From an uncultured Olsenella sp. (GTDB lineage: Bacteria; Actinomycetota; Coriobacteriia; Coriobacteriales; Atopobiaceae), in contig URLM01000004.1 of assembly GCA_900548775.1 (NCBI GenBank), positions 40,336-104,335 of the forward strand: a stretch of DNA of 64,000 bases, written 5' to 3'. Below, one piece after another: positions 17,122 to 24,022 of this stretch. Each line of letters begins with the position of its first letter. Positions within the stretch are counted from its first letter, which is position 1. Both the position numbers and the translations under genes were made by a program. The notes under the pieces were generated by a model. The model made no database searches, was not told where the DNA came from, and saw nothing but the letters and a program-made list of their open reading frames with translations.

Positions 17122-17282
17122 GCGGCATCGCCGCCCGTGCGCTTGTGACGCTTGCATACCATGGAAGTCAAGCAGATGGTATGCTTTGCACGCAGTCCCT
17201 TCGTGGCTGCACTCAGGGCGTCCGCCGTGCGCTGTCCTCGCCAAAAGACCAGCACGGTGGGCGCTTCCGTGTAAGTAATCAT
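17118..17282 (-). CDS. 54-residue coupled phage protein
   Basis: Short gene, easily missed: ATG at 17280-17282 overlaps the upstream HTH gene's TGA (ATGA), and its own TGA overlaps the replication gene's ATG in the same way. Two coupling overlaps in one frame argue strongly that it is translated. The protein begins MITYTEAPTVLVFWRGQRTA and ends with a basic, Cys-containing stretch (MVCKRHKRTGGDAA). No family is recognised. It may be a small accessory replication or regulatory protein. Confidence 0.6.
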   Translation of the reverse strand: MITYTEAPTVLVFWRGQRTADALSAATKGLRAKHTICLTSMVCKRHKRTGGDAA

Positions 17283-17527
17283 GCACCCTCGCTCTCAAGA
17301 ACATAATCAACGAGCGCCTGCTTGGTGATTCGTACACGCGTCCCCACGTGGAAGCAGCGGAGTTTGCCGCGCTCGATCTCGCGCTGAATCGTCTTGCGGG
17401 TCACGCCTAGCAATCCAGCGGCATGGTTCATGTCGAACGCATCCGGCTCGTTTGCGAAGAGGGGCGGCATCTCGTTGACCGGAACCTCGGAGATGTAGAC
17501 CACGCGGCCATCGGTCGTAGCGGGCAT
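17279..17527 (-). CDS. Helix-turn-helix protein, excisionase-like
   Basis: 82 residues from ATG 17527 (GGAGG seven bases upstream; the ATG overlaps the previous stop as TGATG). The C-terminal half has a MerR-type HTH_17 fold: NHAAGLLGVTRKTIQREIER followed by KLRCFHVGTRVRITKQAL, the wing pattern of excisionase-family proteins. It is the second gene of the early operon. It could direct excision with the integrase or regulate early genes. Confidence 0.75.
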   Translation of the reverse strand: MPATTDGRVVYISEVPVNEMPPLFANEPDAFDMNHAAGLLGVTRKTIQREIERGKLRCFHVGTRVRITKQALVDYVLESEGA

Positions 17528-17730
17528 CACTTCACCTCCAGTTCGGAGAACAGCTCGTCAATCGTGCCGCGCCAGCCAAGGGCGTCGGCAATGCGGCGGC
17601 CGCGCTTGGGGTAGGCGGGTTCCTTGCCGTTCACGATGCGGCTCAGAGACGCAGTGCTCACCCGCGCCTTCTCTGCGAATGCCGCCTGAGTCATTCCCAG
17701 GCGGTCGAGCTCGTACTTCACACGCAGCAT
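17527..17730 (-). CDS. Small XRE-family regulator (Cro-like)
   Basis: 67 residues from the ATG at 17730, preceded by AAAGGA; an in-frame extension to 17763 runs toward the promoter. It is a single HTH_3 domain: LDRLGMTQAAFAEKARVST, then SLSRIVNGKEPAYPKRG. It is the first gene of the leftward early operon, divergent from the gene at 17868, so it probably acts as Cro or as the switch repressor on the shared control region. No longer CI-like repressor is visible. Confidence 0.75.
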   Translation of the reverse strand: MLRVKYELDRLGMTQAAFAEKARVSTASLSRIVNGKEPAYPKRGRRIADALGWRGTIDELFSELEVK

Positions 17731-17770
17731 GTCAGTCCTTTCTACTCGTGCTCGGACAGTCAATTTCTTG

Positions 17771-17839
17771 TTGCAATGCCGTCCATTAACGTGTAATCTA
17801 ACTCTAGCAAGAATTTACCGTTAGCAAGTTGATTAACGG
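17771..17839 (+). promoter_or_regulatory. Divergent control region of the element
   Basis: A rightward promoter is visible as TTGCAA (17771-17776), 17 bases, TAATCT (17794-17799). Downstream CCGTTA (17818) and TAACGG (17834) form an inverted repeat ten bases apart, and TAGCAAG recurs at about 17804 and 17822. The region lies between the XRE gene (leftward) and the gene at 17868 (rightward), so these are candidate operators for the XRE protein. The leftward promoter is not clear. Confidence 0.5.
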
Positions 17840-17867
17840 CAAATTGGAAAATGAGGAGTGTGAATTG

Positions 17868-19103
17868 ATGGACAGGCTGCTTGCGGTGAACGAGGGAATG
17901 GCCGTGTACTACCACGACGAGTCGACCCCCTCCAAGAAGATCGATCCGTTCAAGTATCTCAACGAGCTGCTCAGCATTCGTTCGGCGAAGGGTCTCGTGT
18001 CCTTCCTACAGCAGTATCCCGACGAGCTCGTCATCATGCATGAGGCTACGGCGTTCAAGAGCGACAAGGACGCCGGCTATGTTGTAGGCAATTACAGGGC
18101 GAAACGGCTGAAGACAGAGCGCTCAAAACGTGGCCTAGCATATGGCAGCGGCGATCAGTGGAAGCCCCTCCCCAAGAAGGAGGGGGTGCCTACGGAGGAC
18201 GATACTGCAGAGCCAGAGGAGTCTAGTCAGGAGCCCGAGGGGCGCAAGCGCACGCCGATGTATGCGTATGGAGAGACGGCCATCATGAACGCTGCCTCAG
18301 AATACAACGTGGACTACTTCGACGCTCTGACGGACCTCGAAAAGTACACCCATTACGGTGAAGCCCTTGAAGCATGGAGCAAGAACTTCCCTTCCGAGGA
18401 CGAACAGTGGACTGCGGAGGACGCCAAGCAGTTCTATGAGACAACGTCGGCAAGGCCAAAGCCCGACCTACGAGTCGTCTTCTTCGAGGAGCTTGAGCTG
18501 CTGTCCTTGCGGTTGGGCGCGATCTTGGATATGGCGGCGGTGTCCCACGGTCTCAGGGACAGAGTCGTGGATGACGAGGTCATGTTCGAGTTCGAGCATG
18601 TCAACGGCCCCATGGGGCTTTGTCGCACGGTGTTCCCGGAGCGATACATTGCCGACCTGCTGCCCATCCCGCAAGCCCTGTATGCTCTCGACAACTTGCA
18701 CACCGACTTCTACTCTCACAGGCCCACCCGTCTGCACCTAGAAGAGGAAGGCGGCGTCTCGTTTCTGGCTCACACCAACGACGAGAAGCTCGCAACGCAG
18801 GATGCTGCGGGCTGCATCATCTCGTTTGTGCTTGCAGAGTGGTCCCACTACTACAACAAGACTGACACCATGTCGTTTGACGTGAACTTCGGATACCAGC
18901 TTTACGAGCAGAAGAACAACCCAGTAGTGACGGAGCTTTGCCGAATAATCGCGGAGGGGCGCTTCGGCATTTGTCCGGTATGCGACCGCCCCTTCGTGGT
19001 CAAGCGCCGTCCCACCAACGGAGTCATCAACAAGACGTTCTGCACCAACTCCTGCAAGGTAAAGGGATTCGCGGAAAGGAGGAGCGAGGAAGCAGGGGAA
19101 TAG
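17868..19103 (+). CDS. Unknown protein with C-terminal zinc ribbon, in the lysogeny position
   Basis: 411 residues from the ATG at 17868 (GAGGAG nine bases upstream); a TTG at 17829 would extend it over the operator. No N-terminal or central domain is recognised with certainty; it resembles DUF6076-type proteins of coriobacterial and clostridial mobile elements. The C-terminus has CPVCDRPFVVKRR and FCTNSCKVKG, a four-Cys zinc finger similar to the CGNR type. It occupies the place of the lysogeny repressor, between the control region and the integrase. A role in immunity, exclusion or repression is possible but unproven. Confidence 0.6.
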   Translation: MDRLLAVNEGMAVYYHDESTPSKKIDPFKYLNELLSIRSAKGLVSFLQQYPDELVIMHEATAFKSDKDAGYVVGNYRAKRLKTERSKRGLAYGSGDQWKPLPKKEGVPTEDDTAEPEESSQEPEGRKRTPMYAYGETAIMNAASEYNVDYFDALTDLEKYTHYGEALEAWSKNFPSEDEQWTAEDAKQFYETTSARPKPDLRVVFFEELELLSLRLGAILDMAAVSHGLRDRVVDDEVMFEFEHVNGPMGLCRTVFPERYIADLLPIPQALYALDNLHTDFYSHRPTRLHLEEEGGVSFLAHTNDEKLATQDAAGCIISFVLAEWSHYYNKTDTMSFDVNFGYQLYEQKNNPVVTELCRIIAEGRFGICPVCDRPFVVKRRPTNGVINKTFCTNSCKVKGFAERRSEEAGE

Positions 19104-19159
19104 CGCAGAAGCTTGATGAGCAGTAATAACCACGCGACACACAGAAAGGAGTGAAGAGC

Positions 19160-20617
19160 ATGGCACGTAAGAAGCAGAGAGAAACGTATGGCAACGGTTC
19201 TATCACGCCCAAGCTGGACAAGTCCGGCAAGCAGATGACCGACAAGCAGGGCAAGCTGCTGTGGCTGGTATGCCTGTCGTTCGGCAGCGAGACCGTCACC
19301 GATGAGAACGGCAATCAGCGCAAGAAGCGCCGCAAAGTCCAGCGCGTCGCCCATGGCACGCTCGCTGAAGCACGCAAGCTTGCCAAGGAGCTGTCGGCCC
19401 AGTACGAGCATGTTGACGTGACTGCCTCGAAGGAGCGCACGTTCGGCGATGCATGCGTCTCTTGGGAAACCTCGATGCGCAACGCATCAACGGCAACCGA
19501 GAGCGCCATGAACGGCTACCTCATCAACCTCGGTCACATGCGCAGCCGGATTGGCAACAAGGTGCTCACCGCCATCACCATGCAGGACATAGAAGATGCC
19601 CTTGCATCCATCAAGGCCGAGCGCCGGATCAGCAACACCACGCTGCACAAGGTCTACGCCGTCACCAAGCGCGTTTTCAAGTATGCGGTGAACAACGACT
19701 GGCTGGTCCGCAATCCCTGCGACAAGATAACCGCACCCAAGATTGACGAAGTTACCAATCGCAGGTCACTGTCGGCCGAGGAATGCGCCCGTTTCCGCGC
19801 TTGCCTCGACCAGGCAGAAGCGGATGCGTTCGCCGAGTTTGACGCCAAGGAAGAACGTGCTGTCGGCTTCGGCACCAAGGAGGGTCGCAAGCTTGTGCGC
19901 GGCCTGTCCGCAATGTCGTGCCTCATGGCAGTTCGTATCGAACTTGCCACTGGTCTGCGCCGTTCCGAGGTTCTCGGGCTCACCTGGTCCGCCATCGACT
20001 TTGAGCGCAGCCAGATCACGGTCCACCAGAAGCTCGTCATCGAGAAGCGCCGCGGCTCGAAGGAAGCCGGCAAGCTTAAGGTCGGTACGCCCAAGACCAA
20101 GATGGGCACCCGCTCGTTGTTCGTCGACGAAGACACCATGGCGCATCTCAAGCACTGGAAGGAAGTCCAGGCGCAGGCACTCGCGCTTGTCATGCCTGAA
20201 GGCGAACCGCTCAAGCAGACGGAGGAAACCCCGGTATGCGTCGGCGACCGTGGCGGCTGGATGCGTCCGCCTACCATCTCGCGTTGGTGGGAGGGTTACG
20301 ACCAGAAGAGCCGCAAGAAGGGCGACGAGGGAAGGGTCTATCGCAAGCCCGGCTTCCGTGACGAGATTGGGTTCCCCGGCCTGTGCATGCACGAGCTGCG
20401 CCACACCCAGGCAACCCAGCTGCTCGGTGCTGGCGTCGACCTTAAGACCGTCCAGGCTCGCATGGGCCACGCAAAGGCGTCGCACACACTCGACCTCTAC
20501 GCCCACGCGATACCGGCCAACGACCGCGACGCTGCAAACATCATGGGCTCGCTCTACAATGTGCCTGCAACACCCGCACCGGCGAGTGAGGCCCCCGAGT
20601 TGGATAAGTCGGCGTAA
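19160..20617 (+). CDS. int: Tyrosine-type phage integrase
   Basis: 485 residues from the ATG at 19160 (AAGGAG eight bases upstream). N-terminal arm-binding and SAM-like core domains are followed by the catalytic domain: RRSEVLGLTW (first Arg), HELRHTQATQLL (His-x-x-Arg), MGHAKASHTLDLYAH (His and the Tyr nucleophile). It inserts the element into the tRNA-Gly gene; the attachment core lies 124 bases past its stop. An extra ~40-residue segment around TKEGRKLVRGL precedes the first catalytic Arg. Confidence 0.92.
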   Translation: MARKKQRETYGNGSITPKLDKSGKQMTDKQGKLLWLVCLSFGSETVTDENGNQRKKRRKVQRVAHGTLAEARKLAKELSAQYEHVDVTASKERTFGDACVSWETSMRNASTATESAMNGYLINLGHMRSRIGNKVLTAITMQDIEDALASIKAERRISNTTLHKVYAVTKRVFKYAVNNDWLVRNPCDKITAPKIDEVTNRRSLSAEECARFRACLDQAEADAFAEFDAKEERAVGFGTKEGRKLVRGLSAMSCLMAVRIELATGLRRSEVLGLTWSAIDFERSQITVHQKLVIEKRRGSKEAGKLKVGTPKTKMGTRSLFVDEDTMAHLKHWKEVQAQALALVMPEGEPLKQTEETPVCVGDRGGWMRPPTISRWWEGYDQKSRKKGDEGRVYRKPGFRDEIGFPGLCMHELRHTQATQLLGAGVDLKTVQARMGHAKASHTLDLYAHAIPANDRDAANIMGSLYNVPATPAPASEAPELDKSA

Positions 20618-20628
20618 AACATGAAGAA

Positions 20629-20665
20629 GTCCACCAACAAGTCCACCAAGGGTATAATGTCCACC
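20629..20665 (+). repeat. Arm-type site candidates beside the integrase
   Basis: GTCCACC occurs at 20629, 20641 and 20659, just after the integrase stop and before the attachment core. Short repeated motifs here are typical integrase arm-binding sites. Confidence 0.45.
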
Positions 20666-20740
20666 TCGACGTCCGCAGCAAATGGGCCATTTACCTGCGG
20701 ATTTTCTGGAACTGGAGACAGGGTTCAAATGCGCGAATAT

Positions 20741-20789
20741 TGGCTTCCCAAGCCATCATCCGCGGGTTCGAATCCCGTTGCCCGCTCCA
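20741..20789 (+). other. Right attachment site: 3' fragment of tRNA-Gly(CCC)
   Basis: The 3' half of a tRNA is visible: anticodon arm TTGGC-TTCCCAA-GCCA (anticodon CCC), T arm GCGGGTTCGAATCCCGT, acceptor GCCCGCT and CCA (20787-20789). No matching 5' acceptor (AGCGGGC) or D arm lies upstream; that sequence is element DNA. This is the footprint of integration at a tRNA 3' end, so the intact tRNA-Gly should be at the left end of the element, outside the window. Confidence 0.85.
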
Positions 20790-20798
20790 GGACAATCA

Positions 20799-20822
20799 GG
20801 GCCCCTTCTCGGGGCCCTTTTT
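20799..20822 (+). terminator. Host terminator of the tRNA-Gly transcript
   Basis: Perfect seven-base stem GGGCCCC/GGGGCCC with loop TTCTC, followed by TTTTT. It lies ten bases past the tRNA 3' end and would be the original terminator of the tRNA-Gly gene before integration. Confidence 0.85.
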
Positions 20823-20896
20823 ATGGGTATCAGTTTCGTGAGCATCCAAGTGGCACAACAACCGATGTCCGCACGCCAAACCCGAAGGGAATCACA

Positions 20897-22177
20897 ATGA
20901 CCGCAATACCAATGACGGAAGAAGAATGCCGTTTGGCAACCGAGGCGCTCTCTGAGCAGCTTGACCGCTATGCGAATCTCTTGGTCAAGAAGGGCGTTGC
21001 CATCCATCCCGAGCAGGAGCTTGTGCTCTCTGCGCCTGTCGAGCGTGCGGACTTCGCGCGCAGGGTCGTTCGTGCCGCATACCGCGCCGGCGCCGGCCAC
21101 GTAACGGTCATCTGGCACGACGATCAGGTAACCCGTCTCACCTACGAGAACGTCCCCACCACGTGGTTCGAGACAGTACCCTCGTGGCAGCGCGAGCAAC
21201 TCAACTCCCTTGCCGAGGGAGGTGCGGCATTTCTCTTCCTCGAGGGGTCTGATCCGTCCTCGCTCAAGGGCATCGATCCTGCCAAGCCTGCAACTGCTTC
21301 GCGTGCACGAAACGAGCAGTGCAAGTCATTCCGAGATGGAATGGACTTTGGACGAAATGCCTGGTGCATCGCAGGTGTTCCCGTAAAGGCATGGGCGCGC
21401 GAAGTGTTTCCCGAGCTTTCCGAGGCCGAGGCAGTATACCGTCTCTGGGTTGCCATCCTCGAGACTTCTCGCGCCGAGGGCGATGATCCCGAGGGCGCCT
21501 GGGAGACCCACAACGCATCCTTCGAGCAGACCAAACGCATGCTTAACCGCAAGCACTTCTCGGCGCTGCGCTATGAGTCCTCGAACGGTACGAGCCTGAT
21601 GGTAGGGCTTACCGAAGGACACATCTGGGAAGGTGGCGCCGGAAAGCTTCAGGACGGGACGGTCTTCTTCCCCAACATTCCCACTGAGGAAGTCTTCACC
21701 TCGCCTGACCGCATGCGCGTCGATGGCATCGTGTACTCTGCCCTTCCGTTAGTGCACAATGGTCAGACCGTTCGTGACTTCTGGCTACGCTTCGAGGCCG
21801 GCGCGGTGGTCGACTACGGCGCCAAGGCAGGCAGGGATGTGCTCCAGCACATCCTGGAGACCGACGAAAATGCCGTGCGCCTTGGGGAGGTCGCCCTCGT
21901 TTCAAAGAATACCCCCATCCGCCAAAGCGGGATTCTTTTCTATGACACGTTGTACGACGAGAATGCCAGCTGCCACCTAGCGCTGGGCATGGGCTTCCCC
22001 GAGTGCGTGGAAGGCGGCCTTTCGATGGACAAGGACCAGCTGATGGCCGCTGGCGTGAACCAGAGTCATACGCACGTTGACTTTATGGTGGGGTCCGATG
22101 ACCTCAATATCTGGGGCGTTGCAGCTGATGACACCGAAACCCCGGTCTTCATCAATGGCCAGTGGCCGTGGGAGTAG
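20897..22177 (+). CDS. M29-family aminopeptidase
   Basis: 426 residues from the ATG at 20897 (GAAGGGA upstream); a longer open frame begins within element DNA and runs through the tRNA fragment. The protein matches the AmpS/PepS thermophilic aminopeptidase family, a cytosolic di-metal enzyme removing N-terminal residues from peptides. Metal and catalytic positions are recognisable in the C-terminal half: LTEGHIWEGGAG, then SCHLALGMGFPE and QSHTHVDFMVGSDDLNIWGV (His and Asp). It stands alone between the two integrated elements. Confidence 0.88.
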   Translation: MTAIPMTEEECRLATEALSEQLDRYANLLVKKGVAIHPEQELVLSAPVERADFARRVVRAAYRAGAGHVTVIWHDDQVTRLTYENVPTTWFETVPSWQREQLNSLAEGGAAFLFLEGSDPSSLKGIDPAKPATASRARNEQCKSFRDGMDFGRNAWCIAGVPVKAWAREVFPELSEAEAVYRLWVAILETSRAEGDDPEGAWETHNASFEQTKRMLNRKHFSALRYESSNGTSLMVGLTEGHIWEGGAGKLQDGTVFFPNIPTEEVFTSPDRMRVDGIVYSALPLVHNGQTVRDFWLRFEAGAVVDYGAKAGRDVLQHILETDENAVRLGEVALVSKNTPIRQSGILFYDTLYDENASCHLALGMGFPECVEGGLSMDKDQLMAAGVNQSHTHVDFMVGSDDLNIWGVAADDTETPVFINGQWPWE

Positions 22178-22338
22178 CGCGCTAACGGTTTTGCGCTCCC
22201 GGAGCTTCCCGTCGAAGTAGATCACGATGCGGTTTCGGTTGGGGTCCACGTACGGAGAATCCGCGCGTGGACCCTGCACGTAAGCATCTGGTTCCTGGGA
22301 GGTGTACACCTGAGGGAGTGGGTTTTCAGCGGTGTGGC

Positions 22339-22584
22339 TGCATCGAAAGCCTTCTCGTTACACTTCCCGGAGTTCCGCTGCATCGAACTGCCCTTCGTTA
22401 CATGCATTTATTGAGAGCGCAAAAGTAGAGAAACTCGACGGGCTCGAAAGAAGCCAAGGTAGGCGCTGTAATCAAATCATCAATCAATCCGAGAAACGGG
22501 TTTAACCCTCAATGAAGTAGTGTAACGAAGAGGGTTTCGGCGCAGCATCGCGCTCTTTCATGTAACGGAGGGCGTTTCGATGCA
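22339..22584. repeat. Four 24-bp sites in mirror-image pairs
   Basis: Sites at 22339-22362 and 22379-22402 read rightward; sites at 22521-22544 and 22561-22584 read leftward. Each begins TGCATCGAAA (TGCGCCGAAA in the third) and ends TTCGTTACA (one or two mismatches). Within each pair the spacing is exactly 40 bases, so the array is symmetric about a 118-base centre without a gene. It could be the ends of a small non-autonomous transposon, or a protein-assembly site. The flanking five bases do not match, so no target duplication is visible. The rest of 22178-22730 holds no convincing gene. Confidence 0.75.
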
Positions 22585-22730
22585 CTGAGGGACGTTCGCA
22601 GACCGCCAGAGGCTCTGTCAACCTCGCCCTGCAGCCTGCAGCCAACCCCTGAAAGCTGTGTCCGGCCTCTCCGCCACGCACTCCGGGCGTGGTAGAATTG
22701 CCCTGCTGCAGTGGCCTTGGTCACGAAGCT

Positions 22731-22807
22731 TGCGCTCTTAGCTCAGTTGGTAGAGCAGGGGACTTTTAATCCCAAGGTCGAGGGTTCGACCCCCTCAGGG
22801 CGCACCA
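22731..22807 (+). tRNA. tRNA-Lys(TTT), intact
   Basis: Acceptor TGCGCTC pairs with GGGCGCA (one G-T pair), the D arm contains AGCTCAGTTGGTAGAGC, the anticodon loop CTTTTAA gives anticodon TTT, the T arm is GAGGGTTCGACCCCCTC, and CCA is encoded. It is the intact copy at the left end of the second element; bases 22761-22807 are repeated at 29485. Confidence 0.95.
22761..22807 (+). repeat. Left attachment repeat (47 bp, in tRNA-Lys)
   Basis: Starts GACTTTTAATCCC at the anticodon arm and ends with the tRNA CCA; identical to 29485-29531. Base 22760 (G) and base 29484 (A) differ, fixing the left edge. Confidence 0.92.
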
Positions 22808-22815
22808 GCAAACAC

Positions 22816-22849
22816 GCAGGTCAGGGCGCTAGCCGCTCTGGCCTGCTTT
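22816..22849 (+). terminator. Terminator-like hairpin carried by the element after tRNA-Lys
   Basis: GCAGGTCA pairs with TGGCCTGC around a GC-rich loop and is followed by TTTG. A very similar hairpin follows the right repeat at 29540. The element therefore supplies a replacement terminator to the tRNA it splits from its own. Confidence 0.6.
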
Positions 22850-22853
22850 GCTT

Positions 22854-22885
22854 TGTGCTTCACCATGTGCTTCAAATGTGCTTCA
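22854..22885 (+). repeat. Left arm-type integrase sites
   Basis: TGTGCTTCA occurs three times, at 22854, 22866 and 22877 (spacing 12 then 11). This places all copies on one face of the helix. Beyond it, 22886-23250 holds no convincing gene; it contains GC-rich short repeats such as GGGGTACCC near 23052 and 23078. Confidence 0.55.
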
Positions 22886-23250
22886 CGGATTGGCGGGGGA
22901 TTGCAAAAGCCCAGTTGGCGGAGAGCCACGCACCGCCCCGCGCCCCACAGCCACAGCGAGGTGTTGGGCCTCTGCCCGGCCTGTGCCCGAGGGGTGTGTT
23001 TAATGCGCACCCCCCTTGCGCCCGCGCCCAACCCTCCCTACTGGGGAGAACGGGGTACCCGCCCAAGGGGTACCCACTTTGTGGAGACCCCGCCACACCC
23101 CCAGACACAACGCCACGCAGCCACATATGATGTGCGCGAACGCTTTAAACCATGAATCAAATGATAGGGATAACCAGAACAACGAATATACGTTGCTAGC
23201 CAATGCATCGGGGGGAGAAAGGCGCTAATGCCTGGCGAGCGCCGCCACCC

Positions 23251-23288
23251 AACAAAATAAAAGACCCCCCAGGGCCTCCCAGGGGGTC
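23251..23288 (-). terminator. Terminator at the end of the satellite transcript
   Basis: On the minus strand GACCCCCT pairs with GGGGGGTC across a ten-base loop and is followed by TTTTATTTTG. It lies 26 bases past the stop of the small orphan gene and closes the leftward transcript of the element. Confidence 0.8.
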
Positions 23289-23313
23289 GCGCTCGGCTGT
23301 CCGGCTTGTCTTC

Positions 23314-23598
23314 TCACATCTTCTTCAGCGTGGCGAGTGCGCCTTCATACGCCTTGAGCAAGGCAAAGTACCTTGTGTCTCGGCGGGTGCACCGCCTGAG
23401 GTCGTTCTCCATGGTTGCAATCTCCCGCGCCAACGGCCTGAGCAGGCTCCGCTTGTCTTTGTCGCGCTTGGCCCCCTCGTCGCCCAAGTCACGTGACCCG
23501 CCACAAAGACCGCAGCTGTCTAGTATCTCCTCCACACGCTCGGGGATCCAGCCGCGCGTGCTCGTTGATTCATTCGATTCCACCAAATCACCCTCCAT
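23314..23598 (-). CDS. Small charged satellite protein, unknown function
   Basis: 94 residues, last gene of the satellite. The N-terminal half has CGLCGG; the C-terminal half is strongly helical and basic (LLRPLAREIATMENDLRRC, then YFALLKAYEGALATLKKM). In satellites the gene past the replication module often encodes a packaging-redirection or small-terminase-like protein, and the size would fit, but I recognise no family. It lies just beyond the iteron region. Confidence 0.55.
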   Translation of the reverse strand: MEGDLVESNESTSTRGWIPERVEEILDSCGLCGGSRDLGDEGAKRDKDKRSLLRPLAREIATMENDLRRCTRRDTRYFALLKAYEGALATLKKM

Positions 23599-23642
23599 GT
23601 CTGCCTCACTCTCGATTGTTCAACGCCACCACACTCGCGCGT

Positions 23643-23910
23643 GTAACCGAACGTAACTGAAATGTAACTGAAAAATTGGCAAAAATGGGCGTCTACCTGC
23701 GATGTAACCGTGTAACCGAAAATGAGGCATATTGCGTGTACACCACACACCACTACCCCCCATGCTGCCCCCACACCTACCCCCCTCCTTTTATATTTAT
23801 CTTCTAAAAAATAGGGAAAGTACGGTTACACGGTTACACAATGGTGTTTACCTGCGGAAATGGCGTTACCGTTCTTCTTGAGTTCAGTTACGTTTTGGTT
23901 GCACAGTTAC
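23643..23910. other. Putative satellite replication origin with mirrored iterons
   Basis: Five GTAAC(C/T)G motifs (23643, 23653, 23664, 23704, 23712) lie on the left and five inverse motifs (CGGTTAC or close) at 23823, 23831, 23863, 23885 and 23904 on the right. Between them is the only AT-rich stretch nearby, TTTTATATTTATCTTC followed by TAAAAAATAG (about 23789-23814). Iterons flanking an AT-rich core, next to a primase-helicase gene, is the layout of SaPI-type origins. Confidence 0.75.
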
Positions 23911-24022
23911 AGCGTGGGTGTGGTGGGTCTTGGGGGGGTACGCACCGGCTGCGTACCCTTGGCGCGGCGGTAGCCGGGGTTCCGTCTCCGAAACACAGGC
24001 CACCAGCCGCACCGGCGCGCCC

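Larger units (their letters stand above)
1..20789. mobile_element. Prophage or capsid-forming phage satellite, right part, inserted in tRNA-Gly
   Basis: Contiguous phage-type block: head-tail connectors, major capsid, scaffold, portal, both terminase subunits, replication protein, HTH regulators and tyrosine integrase. All are leftward except one small gene at 12373, a gene at 17868 and the integrase. The right boundary is a tRNA-Gly(CCC) 3' fragment just past the integrase, ending in CCA at 20789. The left boundary is outside the window. An ~8 kb restriction/AlbA_2 block separates portal from scaffold, where a minor head protein or protease is often found. No tail, holin or lysin gene is visible, so completeness and type (full prophage or capsid-forming satellite) cannot be judged. 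Confidence 0.9.

Noticed and set aside
20741..20789. Functional tRNA-Gly
   Set aside because: No 5' half pairs with the acceptor; it is the right attachment site.
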